Shown: positions 50,313 through 59,106 of the stretch, piece by piece
Position numbering within the stretch: the stretch's first letter is position 1
How the letters are laid out: each line of letters starts with the position of its first letter
Source of the DNA: Micromonospora musae
GTDB lineage: Bacteria; Actinomycetota; Actinomycetes; Mycobacteriales; Micromonosporaceae
Length of the DNA stretch: 64,000 bases
Assembly: GCF_003626635.1 (NCBI RefSeq)
Contig: NZ_RAZT01000014.1
Coordinates: 97,493 to 161,492 of the forward strand
Reading direction: 5' to 3'
Made by a program: the position numbers and the translations under genes
Notes under the pieces: generated by a model
What the model was told of the DNA's origin: nothing
What the model saw: only the letters and a program-made list of their open reading frames with translations
Database searches by the model: none

Positions 50313-51383
50313 CTACTGCTGCTGCTCGCGGAGCCGCTGCTCGACGGCCTCCTGCACGCGGGCCTCCTCACGCTGCTTGCGCGCCGTGCGGTTGCGCCGC
50401 CCGAGCCGGATCGCCAGCACGACGATCGCGATGAGGACGAGGAGCAGGAGCAGCAGCGTCCACGGGAGGACCCAGGCGTGGGTCGTCTTCTCGACCTTGT
50501 CGAGCGGGGTGACGGAGCCGGACGCGTCGGTGAGCAGGGGCGTGAGGCCGGCGGTCGCGGCGAGCCGGATCGCGGGGCTGACGTCCTTGACGGGCACGGT
50601 GACCTGCCAGCTCTCACCGGGCAGCAGCTCCGGCGTCTTCGGCAGGTCGCGGGCCTTGGTGCGCAGCAGCCCGAACGGGCCGGAGACCGAGGCCGCCTGC
50701 TGGCTCGACAGGGCGGCGTTGCCGGTGTTGTGGACCTTGTAGCTGATGGTGGCGTCGCCCCTGCCGAACGGGTTCCAGGTGCCCTTGTAGTCGACGTCGA
50801 AGTCCTCGATCGCGAGAGCCGGCTTCAGCTCGCCGCCGACGCGCAGCTTGATCCGGATGCCGAGCCGCCGGTCCACGTTGATGCCCTCGGCCTGGTCGGG
50901 CTGGGTCAGCGAGGTGAGGACGCCGCCGACGTAGTCGCCGGGGGTGGCGTTCGCCGGGACGCTGATCTTGAACGGGACGGTGGCGGTCTTCCCCGGCTGG
51001 ATCGCGACGCTCGCGGCGTTCGCGTGCACCCAGGCGCCGATGGCGACGGACTTCTTGTCCCGGGTGAGCAGGTCGAGCTGGCCGGACTCGGTGGTGAAGC
51101 CGTCGGCGGCGTAGACGGTGAGGTTCAGCGGGGCCGTGCCGCGGTTGGCCACGACCATCCCGTCCTCGATCGTGCCGCCGGGGTTGACGTTGTAGCTGTA
51201 GCTGGACCGGGTCGCGCCGTAGCTGTTGGAGGCCGTTCTGACCGTCCAGGTGACGTCGCCATCCGCCGCCAGAGCGGGTCCGGCGCCGACACCGGCGACC
51301 GCGGCGGCGGCGAGCAGGGACAGGGCGGTCGTACGGAGAAGCTTGGCGGTCCTGGTCTTCCAGCGCGTTGCGGGCGCGTGCAT
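50313..51383 (-). CDS. DUF916 (WxL-interacting type) membrane-anchored protein
   Basis: A 356-residue cell-surface protein. Signal peptide to about residue 40; the DUF916-type beta-sandwich (TWTVRTASNSYGATRSSYSY, GTIEDGMVVANRGTAPLNLTVY, PFKISVPANATPGDYVGGVL) covers about 42-180; a second beta domain follows (VHNTGNAALSS, LLPGESWQVTVPV). A C-terminal membrane helix (about 300-322) and a basic cytoplasmic tail end it. In Firmicutes such proteins bind WxL-domain partners at the wall. The next gene upstream encodes a WxL-like ending, which supports the same pairing here. Confidence 0.85.
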   Translation of the reverse strand: MHAPATRWKTRTAKLLRTTALSLLAAAAVAGVGAGPALAADGDVTWTVRTASNSYGATRSSYSYNVNPGGTIEDGMVVANRGTAPLNLTVYAADGFTTESGQLDLLTRDKKSVAIGAWVHANAASVAIQPGKTATVPFKISVPANATPGDYVGGVLTSLTQPDQAEGINVDRRLGIRIKLRVGGELKPALAIEDFDVDYKGTWNPFGRGDATISYKVHNTGNAALSSQQAASVSGPFGLLRTKARDLPKTPELLPGESWQVTVPVKDVSPAIRLAATAGLTPLLTDASGSVTPLDKVEKTTHAWVLPWTLLLLLLVLIAIVVLAIRLGRRNRTARKQREEARVQEAVEQRLREQQQ

Positions 51384-51423
51384 CTCTGGTCCTCGGGTGA
51401 TCTTGGGGTGGCTCGAAACGGGT

Positions 51424-51456
51424 GGCGGGGTAGGCCCCGAAGGTGCCTACCCCGCC
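51424..51456 (-). terminator. hairpin between the phosphoesterase and DUF916 genes
   Basis: Perfect 12-bp stem ggcggggtaggc / gcctaccccgcc with a 9-base loop, just after the phosphoesterase stop. It may cut or weaken read-through into the DUF916 gene. Confidence 0.75.
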
Positions 51457-51472
51457 GGTCAAGCGGATCCGA

Positions 51473-53443
51473 TCAGCTGCTCAGGGCAGTGATCGTGAGG
51501 GTGGCGCGGTAGCTGCCCTTCGCGACCTCGTTCGGGAACTTGAGGTCGAGGTCGGCACCGAGCTTGGCGGTGCCACGGGCGTGGCCCTGGTCGGCCGCAC
51601 CGAGGCCGCGCGAGACCGCGAGGCCCTGGCCCTGGTCGTCGTAGCCGGAGACCACCGGCGCGCCGGCCTGGGCACCGGCCCCGGACTCGACGATCTTCGG
51701 CGACCAACCGAGGTACGAGCCGGCGAGGGTCTTGTCGCCGTCCTTGAAGTCGCTCACGTTGGCCGAGATCGACCACGGGGCGAGCGAGAAGCGACTGTCC
51801 GAGACGACGATCGGGTTGATCTTGCCGTTCGCCTCGAAGTACCAGCCGTCGTGCTCCTGGGCGGTACCCAGGTTCACCAGGCCGTTGTAGCCGTCGATGG
51901 TCCAGCCGAACTCACCGGTCGCGTTCGGCACGTTGACCTGGATGGCCTGGCCGTCACCGTTGTACGGGTGGATCGTCACGTTGTCGACGAGCGAGCCCAC
52001 CGGCTGACCGTCGGCGGTGTTGGTGCAGGACAGGCCCTTCTCGACAGCCGCGTTCGGCGCCGCGCAGGTGCCGCTGCGGATGTTCTCGACAACCAGCTTG
52101 TCGGACTTGACCTGAACCTTGACGTAGGTCCGGACGTGCTCCTGGTTCTGCACGGAGTTGTACCAGAAGCTGTCCGGGTTCAGCGGGTCCGGGCGCTGGC
52201 CGTTCGGGTCGGTGTCCGCCGCGTTCGGCTTCTTGATGTCGTAGTACTTCGAGCCGGAGGCCGAGTTCGCCGTCACGTAGATGACGCCGCCCGGGCCCGG
52301 GTACACGTCGGCAGCACCCGGCTGCTCGGCCGGGTTCTGCTTCTGGCCGTTCTTGATCGAGTAGCTACGCGAGTAGCTGTGGTCGTGACCCTGCAGCACC
52401 AGGTCGACGCCGAGCTCGGAGAAGGCGGTGGTGAAGTCCTTCCGCCGCTGCTTGTTGTCGCCGTCACCGGAGTGGCTGGCCGGCGAGTAGATGGCGTGGT
52501 GGTAGTTCAGCACCGTCCACTTCGCCTCGGCGCCGTGCTTGTTGATGACGTCCGTGACGTACGCGACGTGCGCCGTGTCGCCACCGAGCGAGCCGTCGGC
52601 GGGGTTCACGTAGCTGTTGCTGTTCAGGTCGATGAAGAGCGTGTCCTTGTAGATGTACCAGTAGTCACCGCCGGAGCGGGTCGCCGAGTCGCCGTTGTAG
52701 TACTGGCTCGAGCGGTCCGTGTTGGGGGTGAAGTGGTGCTGCTCCCAGGACTTGCCGCCGACGTCGTGGTTACCGATGGTCGCCGCGACCGGGTACTGCC
52801 GCAGCTGGTCGGGGGCGAGGAACGCGTCCCACTGGGCCTCGTTGTTCGCGGACTCGACGTGGTCACCTCCGGAGACCAGCAGCTCGATGTCCGGGTTCGC
52901 GGCGGTGGCGTACCGCAGCGTCTCCGCCCAGCCGGCACCGTCCTTGGCGACGTCGCCGGAGGAGCCGATCTGCGGGTCGCCGAAGAACAGGAAGTCGTAG
53001 TCGCCCTCGAAGTCGTGCGTCTTGAAGGCGTACGCCGGAGACCAGTTGCCCTCGGAGCCGACGCGGTACGAGTACCCCGTGTTCTCCTTCAGGTTCGTGA
53101 TCGTGGCGTGCCGGTTGTAGCCGGTGGTGGAGGTGTTCGCCGCGCCGGTGGCGTCGACGGTGACGGCATCGGCCGGGAACTCGCCGTTGACGATCGAAGC
53201 CGTCGGGGCGACCTGGACCTTCTGCGCGGTGTCACCCGAGGAGTACCAGGTGACGATGCGCTGGGTCTCGTTGGCGCCCACCCCGAGGACGATGCCGCTG
53301 TAGGAGGTGGCGTCGGCGGCGCTGGCGGCGGTGGTCAGGCCACCGCTGAGGGCCACGCCCAGACCGAAGATCGCCGCAGCGGCCCCGGTGGCCACGCGAC
53401 GCCGCACAAGCCGAGCGGCCTGCGCTGAGGTGCTCATTCTCAT
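51473..53443 (-). CDS. secreted metallophosphoesterase with C-terminal WxL-like domain
   Basis: A 656-residue secreted protein. Signal peptide to about 43; a purple-acid-phosphatase-type N-terminal FN3 domain about 45-130; the calcineurin-like catalytic domain about 135-400 with FFGDPQIG, SGGDH, GNHDVGG, YHHAIY and GHDHSYSRS. A middle linker follows. The last 110 residues read WSISANVSDF...LAGSYLGWSPKI...GSYRATLTITALSS, matching the WxL wall-binding domain (W-x-L/I near its start, Tyr-x-Ala/Thr-x-L-x-W/I at its end). The ATG at 53443 has aagga 9 bases upstream. Pairing a phosphatase with a WxL-like anchor is unusual. Confidence 0.84.
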   Translation of the reverse strand: MRMSTSAQAARLVRRRVATGAAAAIFGLGVALSGGLTTAASAADATSYSGIVLGVGANETQRIVTWYSSGDTAQKVQVAPTASIVNGEFPADAVTVDATGAANTSTTGYNRHATITNLKENTGYSYRVGSEGNWSPAYAFKTHDFEGDYDFLFFGDPQIGSSGDVAKDGAGWAETLRYATAANPDIELLVSGGDHVESANNEAQWDAFLAPDQLRQYPVAATIGNHDVGGKSWEQHHFTPNTDRSSQYYNGDSATRSGGDYWYIYKDTLFIDLNSNSYVNPADGSLGGDTAHVAYVTDVINKHGAEAKWTVLNYHHAIYSPASHSGDGDNKQRRKDFTTAFSELGVDLVLQGHDHSYSRSYSIKNGQKQNPAEQPGAADVYPGPGGVIYVTANSASGSKYYDIKKPNAADTDPNGQRPDPLNPDSFWYNSVQNQEHVRTYVKVQVKSDKLVVENIRSGTCAAPNAAVEKGLSCTNTADGQPVGSLVDNVTIHPYNGDGQAIQVNVPNATGEFGWTIDGYNGLVNLGTAQEHDGWYFEANGKINPIVVSDSRFSLAPWSISANVSDFKDGDKTLAGSYLGWSPKIVESGAGAQAGAPVVSGYDDQGQGLAVSRGLGAADQGHARGTAKLGADLDLKFPNEVAKGSYRATLTITALSS

Positions 53444-53566
53444 CAATTTCCGTCCTTTTCGGATGAGAGGTGCTGCGAGAGCGTCCTCAACCTGGCGGTG
53501 TCCGGTGAACCGATCATGAATTGGGCCGGGCCGGCTGGCATCGCTCCCAGGAAGACCAGCGTTCTC

Positions 53567-54784
53567 TCAGAATCCGAATACGCGCTGCACGAACCAGAAA
53601 AGACCCATACCGGCCACACCTGCGGAAACCGCACCGGTGGCCCAGAGCCCGACCTTCGGCGACCGTCGGCGAAGCACCGCCAGCAGCGGAAAGACGACGG
53701 CGATAATCGCGAGTTGAACGATTTCGATTCCGACGTTGAACACCAGCAGCGACCACAGCAACTGCCACGACCAAGCCTCATCGATGCCCAGTGCGCCCGC
53801 GAAGCCCAAACCGTGTACGAGACCGAAGCAGAACACCACCGCGAGGCGGAGCCAACCCGCGCGGTCCAAACTGAAGTGTCCGTGCCCCGCCGTCTCCAGC
53901 TCCGTGGCGTGGTCGCCGCGCCGCCAGATCCCGAAGAGGTGCCAGGCGGCCACCACGGCGATCGACAGGGCGATGACGGGCTCCACGATCCCCGCCGGGG
54001 CGTCGACCAGACCCAGCGCCGCGAGCATGAACGTCACCGAGTGCGCCAGCGTGAAGCTCGTGGCCGCCAGCACGATCTCGCGCAACCGCCGCGACCCGGC
54101 GATGAGCGCCAGCAGGAACAGGATGTGGTCGAGCCCCGTCAGCAGGTGCTCGGCGCCGAGGCGCAGGAACTCCCAGAACCGCTCGTACCACGCCTGGCCG
54201 GTCGAGAAGGACGGATGCTCGGCGTCGAGCGCGGCACTGCCCGAGCTGCCGTCGACGTCGTACGTGAGGATCGTCTTGGTGCCCTTGACGTAGCCCTCCG
54301 AGTCGGGGAAGAGCGCAGCGCGCACCTCGTGCGCCTCGCCGTGCTCGCCGCACGCCCAGTCGAGCAGCACGTTCGCGTACGGCACGCCCTCGCGTACGCC
54401 CATCGTGAAGTCGCCCAGCTGGCTCGGTGCGCAGGTCGCACCGTTGGAGGTGACCGAGACCCGGTTCGTGACGTACCCGACCGCCGACTTCTTGTGAGCG
54501 TTCAGCGCTGCGGCCATGCCGGGCATGTCCCGGTCGTCGAAGGCCGGCTGCCCCTGCTGGAAGAGCGGGTCGTCCTTCTCGTAGTCGGCGGTGGAGACGA
54601 CGAAGAGGTCGTACTCCAACTCCAGTTTCGTCCGTACGTGGCCCTCATCACCAGCTGTGACGTCGCCGTACACGGTCGACGTGAATCCGTGGGCGAAGGC
54701 CGGCCCGGTGCTCAGCAAGGTGATCACCACGGCGGCGAGTCCGACGACCACGGCGGCGAGGCTTCTGCGAATACGTTGCGACAT
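53567..54784 (-). CDS. HupE/UreJ-like membrane protein with outer N-terminal domain
   Basis: A 405-residue protein: signal peptide to about 33, an extracytoplasmic domain of about 150 residues, then seven-helix HupE/UreJ_2-like region (LGAEHLLTGLDHILFLLALIAG, LAHSVTFMLAALGL, FCFGLVHGLGFAGAL). His residues in helices fit metal (nickel/cobalt or proton) movement in HupE relatives, not shown for this subgroup. The ATG at 54784 has aaggaagag upstream. Confidence 0.82.
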   Translation of the reverse strand: MSQRIRRSLAAVVVGLAAVVITLLSTGPAFAHGFTSTVYGDVTAGDEGHVRTKLELEYDLFVVSTADYEKDDPLFQQGQPAFDDRDMPGMAAALNAHKKSAVGYVTNRVSVTSNGATCAPSQLGDFTMGVREGVPYANVLLDWACGEHGEAHEVRAALFPDSEGYVKGTKTILTYDVDGSSGSAALDAEHPSFSTGQAWYERFWEFLRLGAEHLLTGLDHILFLLALIAGSRRLREIVLAATSFTLAHSVTFMLAALGLVDAPAGIVEPVIALSIAVVAAWHLFGIWRRGDHATELETAGHGHFSLDRAGWLRLAVVFCFGLVHGLGFAGALGIDEAWSWQLLWSLLVFNVGIEIVQLAIIAVVFPLLAVLRRRSPKVGLWATGAVSAGVAGMGLFWFVQRVFGF

Positions 54785-54961
54785 GCTCTTCCTTCGGTTG
54801 GCCAGTGCACGGTGCATGTCGCGGATGAACGGCAACCGGTCGAACGAAGAACCATTGGCAAACAAAGTCGCAGGTCAGACCTCCGATGGCGGCATCCGGC
54901 ACCACCTGGGATAAGAAGGAGCCCGCACTTTCCGTACGCCTCGAGAGGACGAGCGATCATC

Positions 54962-55633
54962 TTGCGTCCCCCGCTTCGGGCCGTTGCGACCCTGGCCGCG
55001 GTCGCCGCCCTGCTCACCGGCTGTGGCACCGGCGACGACTGGTCGCAGCCCCGCCCCACACCCAGCCCCGTCGGCGCCCTCGGCGCCGGGTTCGTCGACC
55101 CCACCGACCCGCCCAAGCCCGAGGGGACCGTCACACCGCGGCCCGGGTCATGGAACGCGGTCCACCCGCCGAAGGACTACCGGGTGGTGCTGATCACCAC
55201 GGGCGACGACGGCCCCACCAAGGCCCTCGTCAAGGCGGTCGAGGAGTGGGCCGAGGACGAGGACGTCGACCTCCGGACGATCGTCCCCAAGGACGCGCAC
55301 GACTTCGTGCCGAGCATCGACCGGGCCGTCAAGATGACCCCGGACCTCATCGTCAGCGCCGGCAACGACCTCATCGACCCGCTCGCGATGGTCACCGCGA
55401 GCCACCTGTCACAGCAGTTCCTCGTCGTCGGTGCGGAGGTCGCCGAGCCCACCCACAACGTGACGGCGGCCGACTGGTCCGGTGCGTCGTTCCGCGGCGA
55501 AGGGCTCGGCATGTCCTCGACGTACGACCCGAACTCCTTCACGCCCGAACGCTGCGCGGCAGCCATCCGGGCGGGCGTCGCGGCCGTGCTCAACAACCTG
55601 ACCGGCATCGTGATCTGGCTCGACCAGCACTGA
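54962..55633 (+). CDS. BMP/PnrA-like lipoprotein
   Basis: A 223-residue lipoprotein read from the TTG at 54962 (gagagga upstream). Signal peptide with lipobox LLTGC (C20), a Pro/Thr/Glu linker, then an alpha/beta domain (YRVVLITTGDDGPTKALVKAV, PDLIVSAGNDLIDPLAMVTASH, QQFLVVGAEVAEPTHNVTAADW, SGASFRGEGLGMSST). Similar Streptomyces proteins are annotated BMP family or hypothetical (recollection). Divergent from the HupE-like gene. Confidence 0.78.
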   Translation: MRPPLRAVATLAAVAALLTGCGTGDDWSQPRPTPSPVGALGAGFVDPTDPPKPEGTVTPRPGSWNAVHPPKDYRVVLITTGDDGPTKALVKAVEEWAEDEDVDLRTIVPKDAHDFVPSIDRAVKMTPDLIVSAGNDLIDPLAMVTASHLSQQFLVVGAEVAEPTHNVTAADWSGASFRGEGLGMSSTYDPNSFTPERCAAAIRAGVAAVLNNLTGIVIWLDQH

Positions 55634-55640
55634 CGGCTCC

Positions 55641-55672
55641 CTTTCCCGGGCCGGCTGTGCTGCCCGGGAAAG
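55641..55672. terminator. first of two tandem terminator hairpins
   Basis: Perfect 11-bp stem ctttcccgggc / gcccgggaaag just after the lipoprotein stop, with an 10-base loop. Confidence 0.75.
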
Positions 55673-55673
55673 G

Positions 55674-55707
55674 CAACGGCCCCGGTGCGGGCGCACCGGG
55701 GCCGTTG
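55674..55707. terminator. second tandem terminator hairpin
   Basis: Perfect 15-bp stem caacggccccggtgc / gcaccggggccgttg with a 4-base loop, between convergent genes. Confidence 0.85.
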
Positions 55708-55725
55708 CGTGTCGGCGCGTGCCGG

Positions 55726-56625
55726 TCAGCTACGGGTGACCAGGCCGGCGTCGACCACGTACTCCCCGCCGTTCGTGGCGCTGAACTCGGCGCTGGAGGT
55801 CAGCAGGATCGGGTCCCGCTGGTACGTGGTCACCATGTCCGAGTCGGTGGCGTCGTCGCCGACGTTCGAGGCGGTGGTGTCGTAGGTGCTGGAAGCCTCG
55901 ATCCAGACCTGGTAGAGCAGCTCGGTACGGGTGGTCAGCGACCAGGTCCCGTCCGGGTTGACCGTGGCGGTGCCCCCGCCGGTGGTCCCGTTCTGCCGGG
56001 CCCCGACCTTCACACTCAGCACGCCGTCCGGGCCGGGGGCGATGCCCGGCTCGCCCTCGTCGCGCTGCCCGTCCCGGTCCAGGTCGTGCCAGATCACGCC
56101 CCGCACCACACAGGTGCCGGAGATCGGCACCGGCACCGAGGTGGTGTTGTTCTCGGTGTTGCTCTCCTTGCGCTGCGGCTCGACCGTGGCGGTGAGCGGT
56201 ACCCGGGAGCCGGGCTCTGCGCCCGCCACCACGAACGGCAGCCAGACCCGCTCCGCCCATCCGGGGGCCAGCTCCGCGTGGGTGCAGCTGTAGCTCGTGT
56301 CGCCCACCGCCGTGCAGGTCCACGCACCGTCGGACCAACCGGGCTCGGCCGCCCGTAGCCCCGCAGCCGCGGACACGGTGAGGCTGACCGGGCCCGACGT
56401 GCCCGTGCCGCCGTTGCGGACGTCGATCTGGGTGCGGAAGGTCTCGCCCTCCGCCGGGTTCAACGCGTCGACCGTCATCAGGTTGACGAACAGGTCGGGC
56501 TCGGTACGTCCGGCCGCCACCGCGTCGGCCGGGACGAGCGCCGCCGAGGCCCCGGCGAGGGCGAGCGCGGACACGGAGGTGGCGAAGGCACGACGGATCG
56601 AGCGGGAGGTTGCACTGGGTCGCAT
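55726..56625 (-). CDS. secreted CARDB/SdrD-B-like repeat protein
   Basis: A 299-residue secreted protein. Signal peptide to about 38; a CARDB/DUF11-like beta-sandwich about 44-165 (PDLFVNLMTVDALNPAEGE, RKESNTENNTT) and an SdrD B-like module about 172-299 (VIWHDLDRDGQRDEGEPGIA, a calcium-binding DxDxDG-type loop). No LPxTG or membrane anchor is visible, so it is likely secreted free. The ATG at 56625 has gagga upstream. Function likely adhesive or structural. Confidence 0.8.
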   Translation of the reverse strand: MRPSATSRSIRRAFATSVSALALAGASAALVPADAVAAGRTEPDLFVNLMTVDALNPAEGETFRTQIDVRNGGTGTSGPVSLTVSAAAGLRAAEPGWSDGAWTCTAVGDTSYSCTHAELAPGWAERVWLPFVVAGAEPGSRVPLTATVEPQRKESNTENNTTSVPVPISGTCVVRGVIWHDLDRDGQRDEGEPGIAPGPDGVLSVKVGARQNGTTGGGTATVNPDGTWSLTTRTELLYQVWIEASSTYDTTASNVGDDATDSDMVTTYQRDPILLTSSAEFSATNGGEYVVDAGLVTRS

Positions 56626-56840
56626 GAGGTCCTCACGTCGCTGGATCGGCCACTCCGGCACGGAGGGCCGAGGTGGAGATCACCCCACCACTCACTCGGC
56701 GTCCCGGGGATAGGGTCCGTTACGCATTTGGACCGGTCTACAGCAGACAGTGACAAGCGTCACCGTGGCAACGGCTCCACTGTGGCTCGGAGTGGCCGGC
56801 CGGCAGCGTCCGGAGCGCGAGTTCGTCCCCGGAAACGGCA

Positions 56841-56876
56841 CTGCCCGGCCGGCGACGAGAGTCACCGGCCGGGCAG
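56841..56876 (-). terminator. terminator of the LppX-like gene
   Basis: 16-bp stem ctgcccggccggcgac / gtcaccggccgggcag (one G-T pair), 4-base loop, 12 bases past the stop of the next minus-strand gene. Confidence 0.85.
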
Positions 56877-56888
56877 GTTCGGTTTCGA

Positions 56889-57725
56889 TCAGACCCCGGC
56901 GGTCAGGTCGCCCAGGCCCTTCAGCATCTCGGCGAGGTCGGCGGTCTCCGCCGGCGGCGGCGTCTCGATGTTCACCGGCTTGCCGTAGTCGGTGTAGTCG
57001 ACAGTCATGTCGCTCATCGTGCCCATGACCATGTGCATGCGGCGCGGCCGGTACTGCTCGTCGGCCCAGAGGTCCACCGTGACCTCCTTGACGCCCTGCT
57101 TCGCCAGCTGCTCCTCGACCTGCGGCCGCATCTTCGCGTCGACCTGCCCGAGGTACGTCGCCACGGGGGCGGTGACGCTGTAGTGGACCGTGCGCGCCCC
57201 GTTGACCGTCTCCTCACCGACGACCTTGACGCCCTCGGTGGCCAGCAGCGTCTTGACCTGCTTGGTCGGGTCGACGTCCTCGAACTGCTTCGAGAAGTCC
57301 ATCCCCGCCGGGGCACCGGCGGCAGCGAGGTCCAGCTTCATCCAGCGCTTCCCGTCGGCGCTGGCGCGCTCCGCCTCGGGGATCTCGACGTAGACGGCGG
57401 TGCCGATCATGCGGACGGTCATCGGGGTGCCGTCCGGGCCGGCCGTCTTCATCTCGGCCTTGAGCGGGTCGCGCAGATCCAGCACACCCTGCATGGTGAG
57501 CTTCTCGCCGGCCGCCGTGCCCTCCATGGACACGGTCACCGAGTCGCTCTTGTCCGTCGTGTCGACGATCTTCTGCAACGAACCCTTGAGGTCGGTGGCG
57601 AGCAGCTCCAGCGCACTGGGCTGCTTCGGCTGCTCCGACGACCCCGAGTCGGAGCCGCAGGCGCTGATCGCGAGCGCCGTGAACGCGGAGACCGCGACGA
57701 TCGTGGTCTTCTTCCAAACTGACAC
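56889..57725 (-). CDS. LppX/LprAFG-like lipoprotein
   Basis: A 278-residue lipoprotein: signal peptide with lipobox AISAC (C23), then the LppX-type half-barrel (SDSVTVSMEGTAAGEKLTMQG, DGKRWMKLDLAAAG, VNGARTVHYSVTAP, DLWADEQYRPRRMHM). LppX/LprG-fold proteins carry lipids across the cell envelope in mycobacteria; ligand here unknown. GTG start at 57725. Confidence 0.82.
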   Translation of the reverse strand: MSVWKKTTIVAVSAFTALAISACGSDSGSSEQPKQPSALELLATDLKGSLQKIVDTTDKSDSVTVSMEGTAAGEKLTMQGVLDLRDPLKAEMKTAGPDGTPMTVRMIGTAVYVEIPEAERASADGKRWMKLDLAAAGAPAGMDFSKQFEDVDPTKQVKTLLATEGVKVVGEETVNGARTVHYSVTAPVATYLGQVDAKMRPQVEEQLAKQGVKEVTVDLWADEQYRPRRMHMVMGTMSDMTVDYTDYGKPVNIETPPPAETADLAEMLKGLGDLTAGV

Positions 57726-57903
57726 TGACAGCTTCTTTCCCCGAAGGACCCTGGAGATCTCCCCAGATCGACGGGCGACACGTTATCCCAACCGGGCGAC
57801 AGGGCGTCGGCCCTTATCCTCGCGCGGGGTGACCGGGCGGCGCCGCTCGACCGCCATCGCCGAATCCGGGGGAGTGTCCCAGGTGCGCCGTAGCCTCCGG
57901 GAC

Positions 57904-58497
57904 GTGAGCGACGCGTACACCGCCTTCTGGGCGAAGGACCGCTGCAAGGCCGCCGCTCCCGCGGCCGCCGCCCACCTGCCCCTGCAGGTCCTCTTCGGTG
58001 GCCCGCACATCTCGATGCCCAGCTTCGTACGGGCCAAGGTCCGCCCCGGCGACCTGGTCTACCCGGTCGGTGTGCACGACCAGCGGCTCTACGTGCTGGG
58101 CCGGGTTCGGGTCACCGAGATCATCGAGTGGAGCGCCGGCACCGACGAGCAGTTCACCGGCCACCTGGATCGCTTCCCCGACTGGCGGTCCACAGCCGAC
58201 AGCTGCCTCAGCGAGATCGTCCTCGGCGAGGCCGGCACCCCGCTGCGGTTCGACGCGGCCATGCCGCCCGAGCTGCTGCAACGGTTGACGTACCGCTCTC
58301 TGCGCGGCACCCGCACCGTCAAGCACGTCGACGCCGACGGGCGGCTGGTCCACTCCCTCGGTGTGCAGGGCATCTACCGGCTCGCGCCGCAGTGCGTGGC
58401 CGACCTGGACGCCGTCCTCGCGCAGCCGCCCTCCGCGCCGGTCTTCGGTCGGCGGAACCTTCGGGCCACCGTGGCACAGGCCGAGCTCCTGGTCTGA
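57904..58497 (+). CDS. conserved hypothetical protein
   Basis: A 197-residue soluble protein from the GTG at 57904 (MSDAYTAFWAKDRCKAAAPA). It contains VRPGDLVYPVGVHDQRLYVLGRVRV, an SH3-like beta run. The frame is open upstream to 57400 as shadow of the minus gene. Unknown to me; no clear partner. Divergent from the LppX-like gene. Confidence 0.7.
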   Translation: MSDAYTAFWAKDRCKAAAPAAAAHLPLQVLFGGPHISMPSFVRAKVRPGDLVYPVGVHDQRLYVLGRVRVTEIIEWSAGTDEQFTGHLDRFPDWRSTADSCLSEIVLGEAGTPLRFDAAMPPELLQRLTYRSLRGTRTVKHVDADGRLVHSLGVQGIYRLAPQCVADLDAVLAQPPSAPVFGRRNLRATVAQAELLV

Positions 58498-58535
58498 CGG
58501 GTAACCCTTGGTTCGATGCGTCGCCGGACGACGGG

Positions 58536-59048
58536 CTACCACGGCCAATGCGGAGCCAGGTGCGTCGACTCGTCCCCCGGCGAGACCACGAAGACCTGCT
58601 CACCGCCGCTGTCAACCACCAGCATCGGGCCGGCCAGTTCGGCCAGCGCCAGCGCCACCGCCAGGACAGCCCGGCCGTACGGCTTCCGGAACCTGACGTC
58701 CGTCACCGTCCGGTCCAGCTCCCAGGGGCCGCCGTTGCCTCCGAGGCTGACCTCGCCCACATCTGCTCCCTCAGCGAAGTGGCAGGTCGCCGGGGTCGGG
58801 CAGGGCGGAAGGTAGCTCGTCACGTCCTGGTCCACGACCTCGAACCAGGGCGTCCCGTGGCTCGCGGTCTCCCGCAGGGCGGAGAGCACCTGCGCGACGG
58901 TCGGCAGCTCACGGGGTGGCGGCGGCTCATCGGGCAAACCAAAGGACTCCGCGCCCGCAACCCACTCCCACCCGCCCTTCTCGACCGCGATGTGCAGCGG
59001 GAACATCAGAAGACTCCAGCTCACGAGGCCCATCCTCCAGTCCGTCAC
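58536..59048 (-). CDS. hypothetical protein
   Basis: A 170-residue soluble protein read from GTG 59048 (VTDWRMGLVSWSL); Trp-rich N-terminus, Pro-rich middle (GLPDEPPPPRELPTVAQVL) and VLALALAELAGPMLVVDSGGEQV near the end. No signal peptide. Coding bias is good but I recognise no family. It is followed by the convergent gene's end; the upstream neighbour on the same strand is the DUF5984 gene, 59 bases away. Confidence 0.65.
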   Translation of the reverse strand: MTDWRMGLVSWSLLMFPLHIAVEKGGWEWVAGAESFGLPDEPPPPRELPTVAQVLSALRETASHGTPWFEVVDQDVTSYLPPCPTPATCHFAEGADVGEVSLGGNGGPWELDRTVTDVRFRKPYGRAVLAVALALAELAGPMLVVDSGGEQVFVVSPGDESTHLAPHWPW

Positions 59049-59106
59049 GAAGCCACCCGGCTCCGGTCTCGCTGCCGATCAATGCTCGGCTCCGGCCGAG
59101 CGGGGG

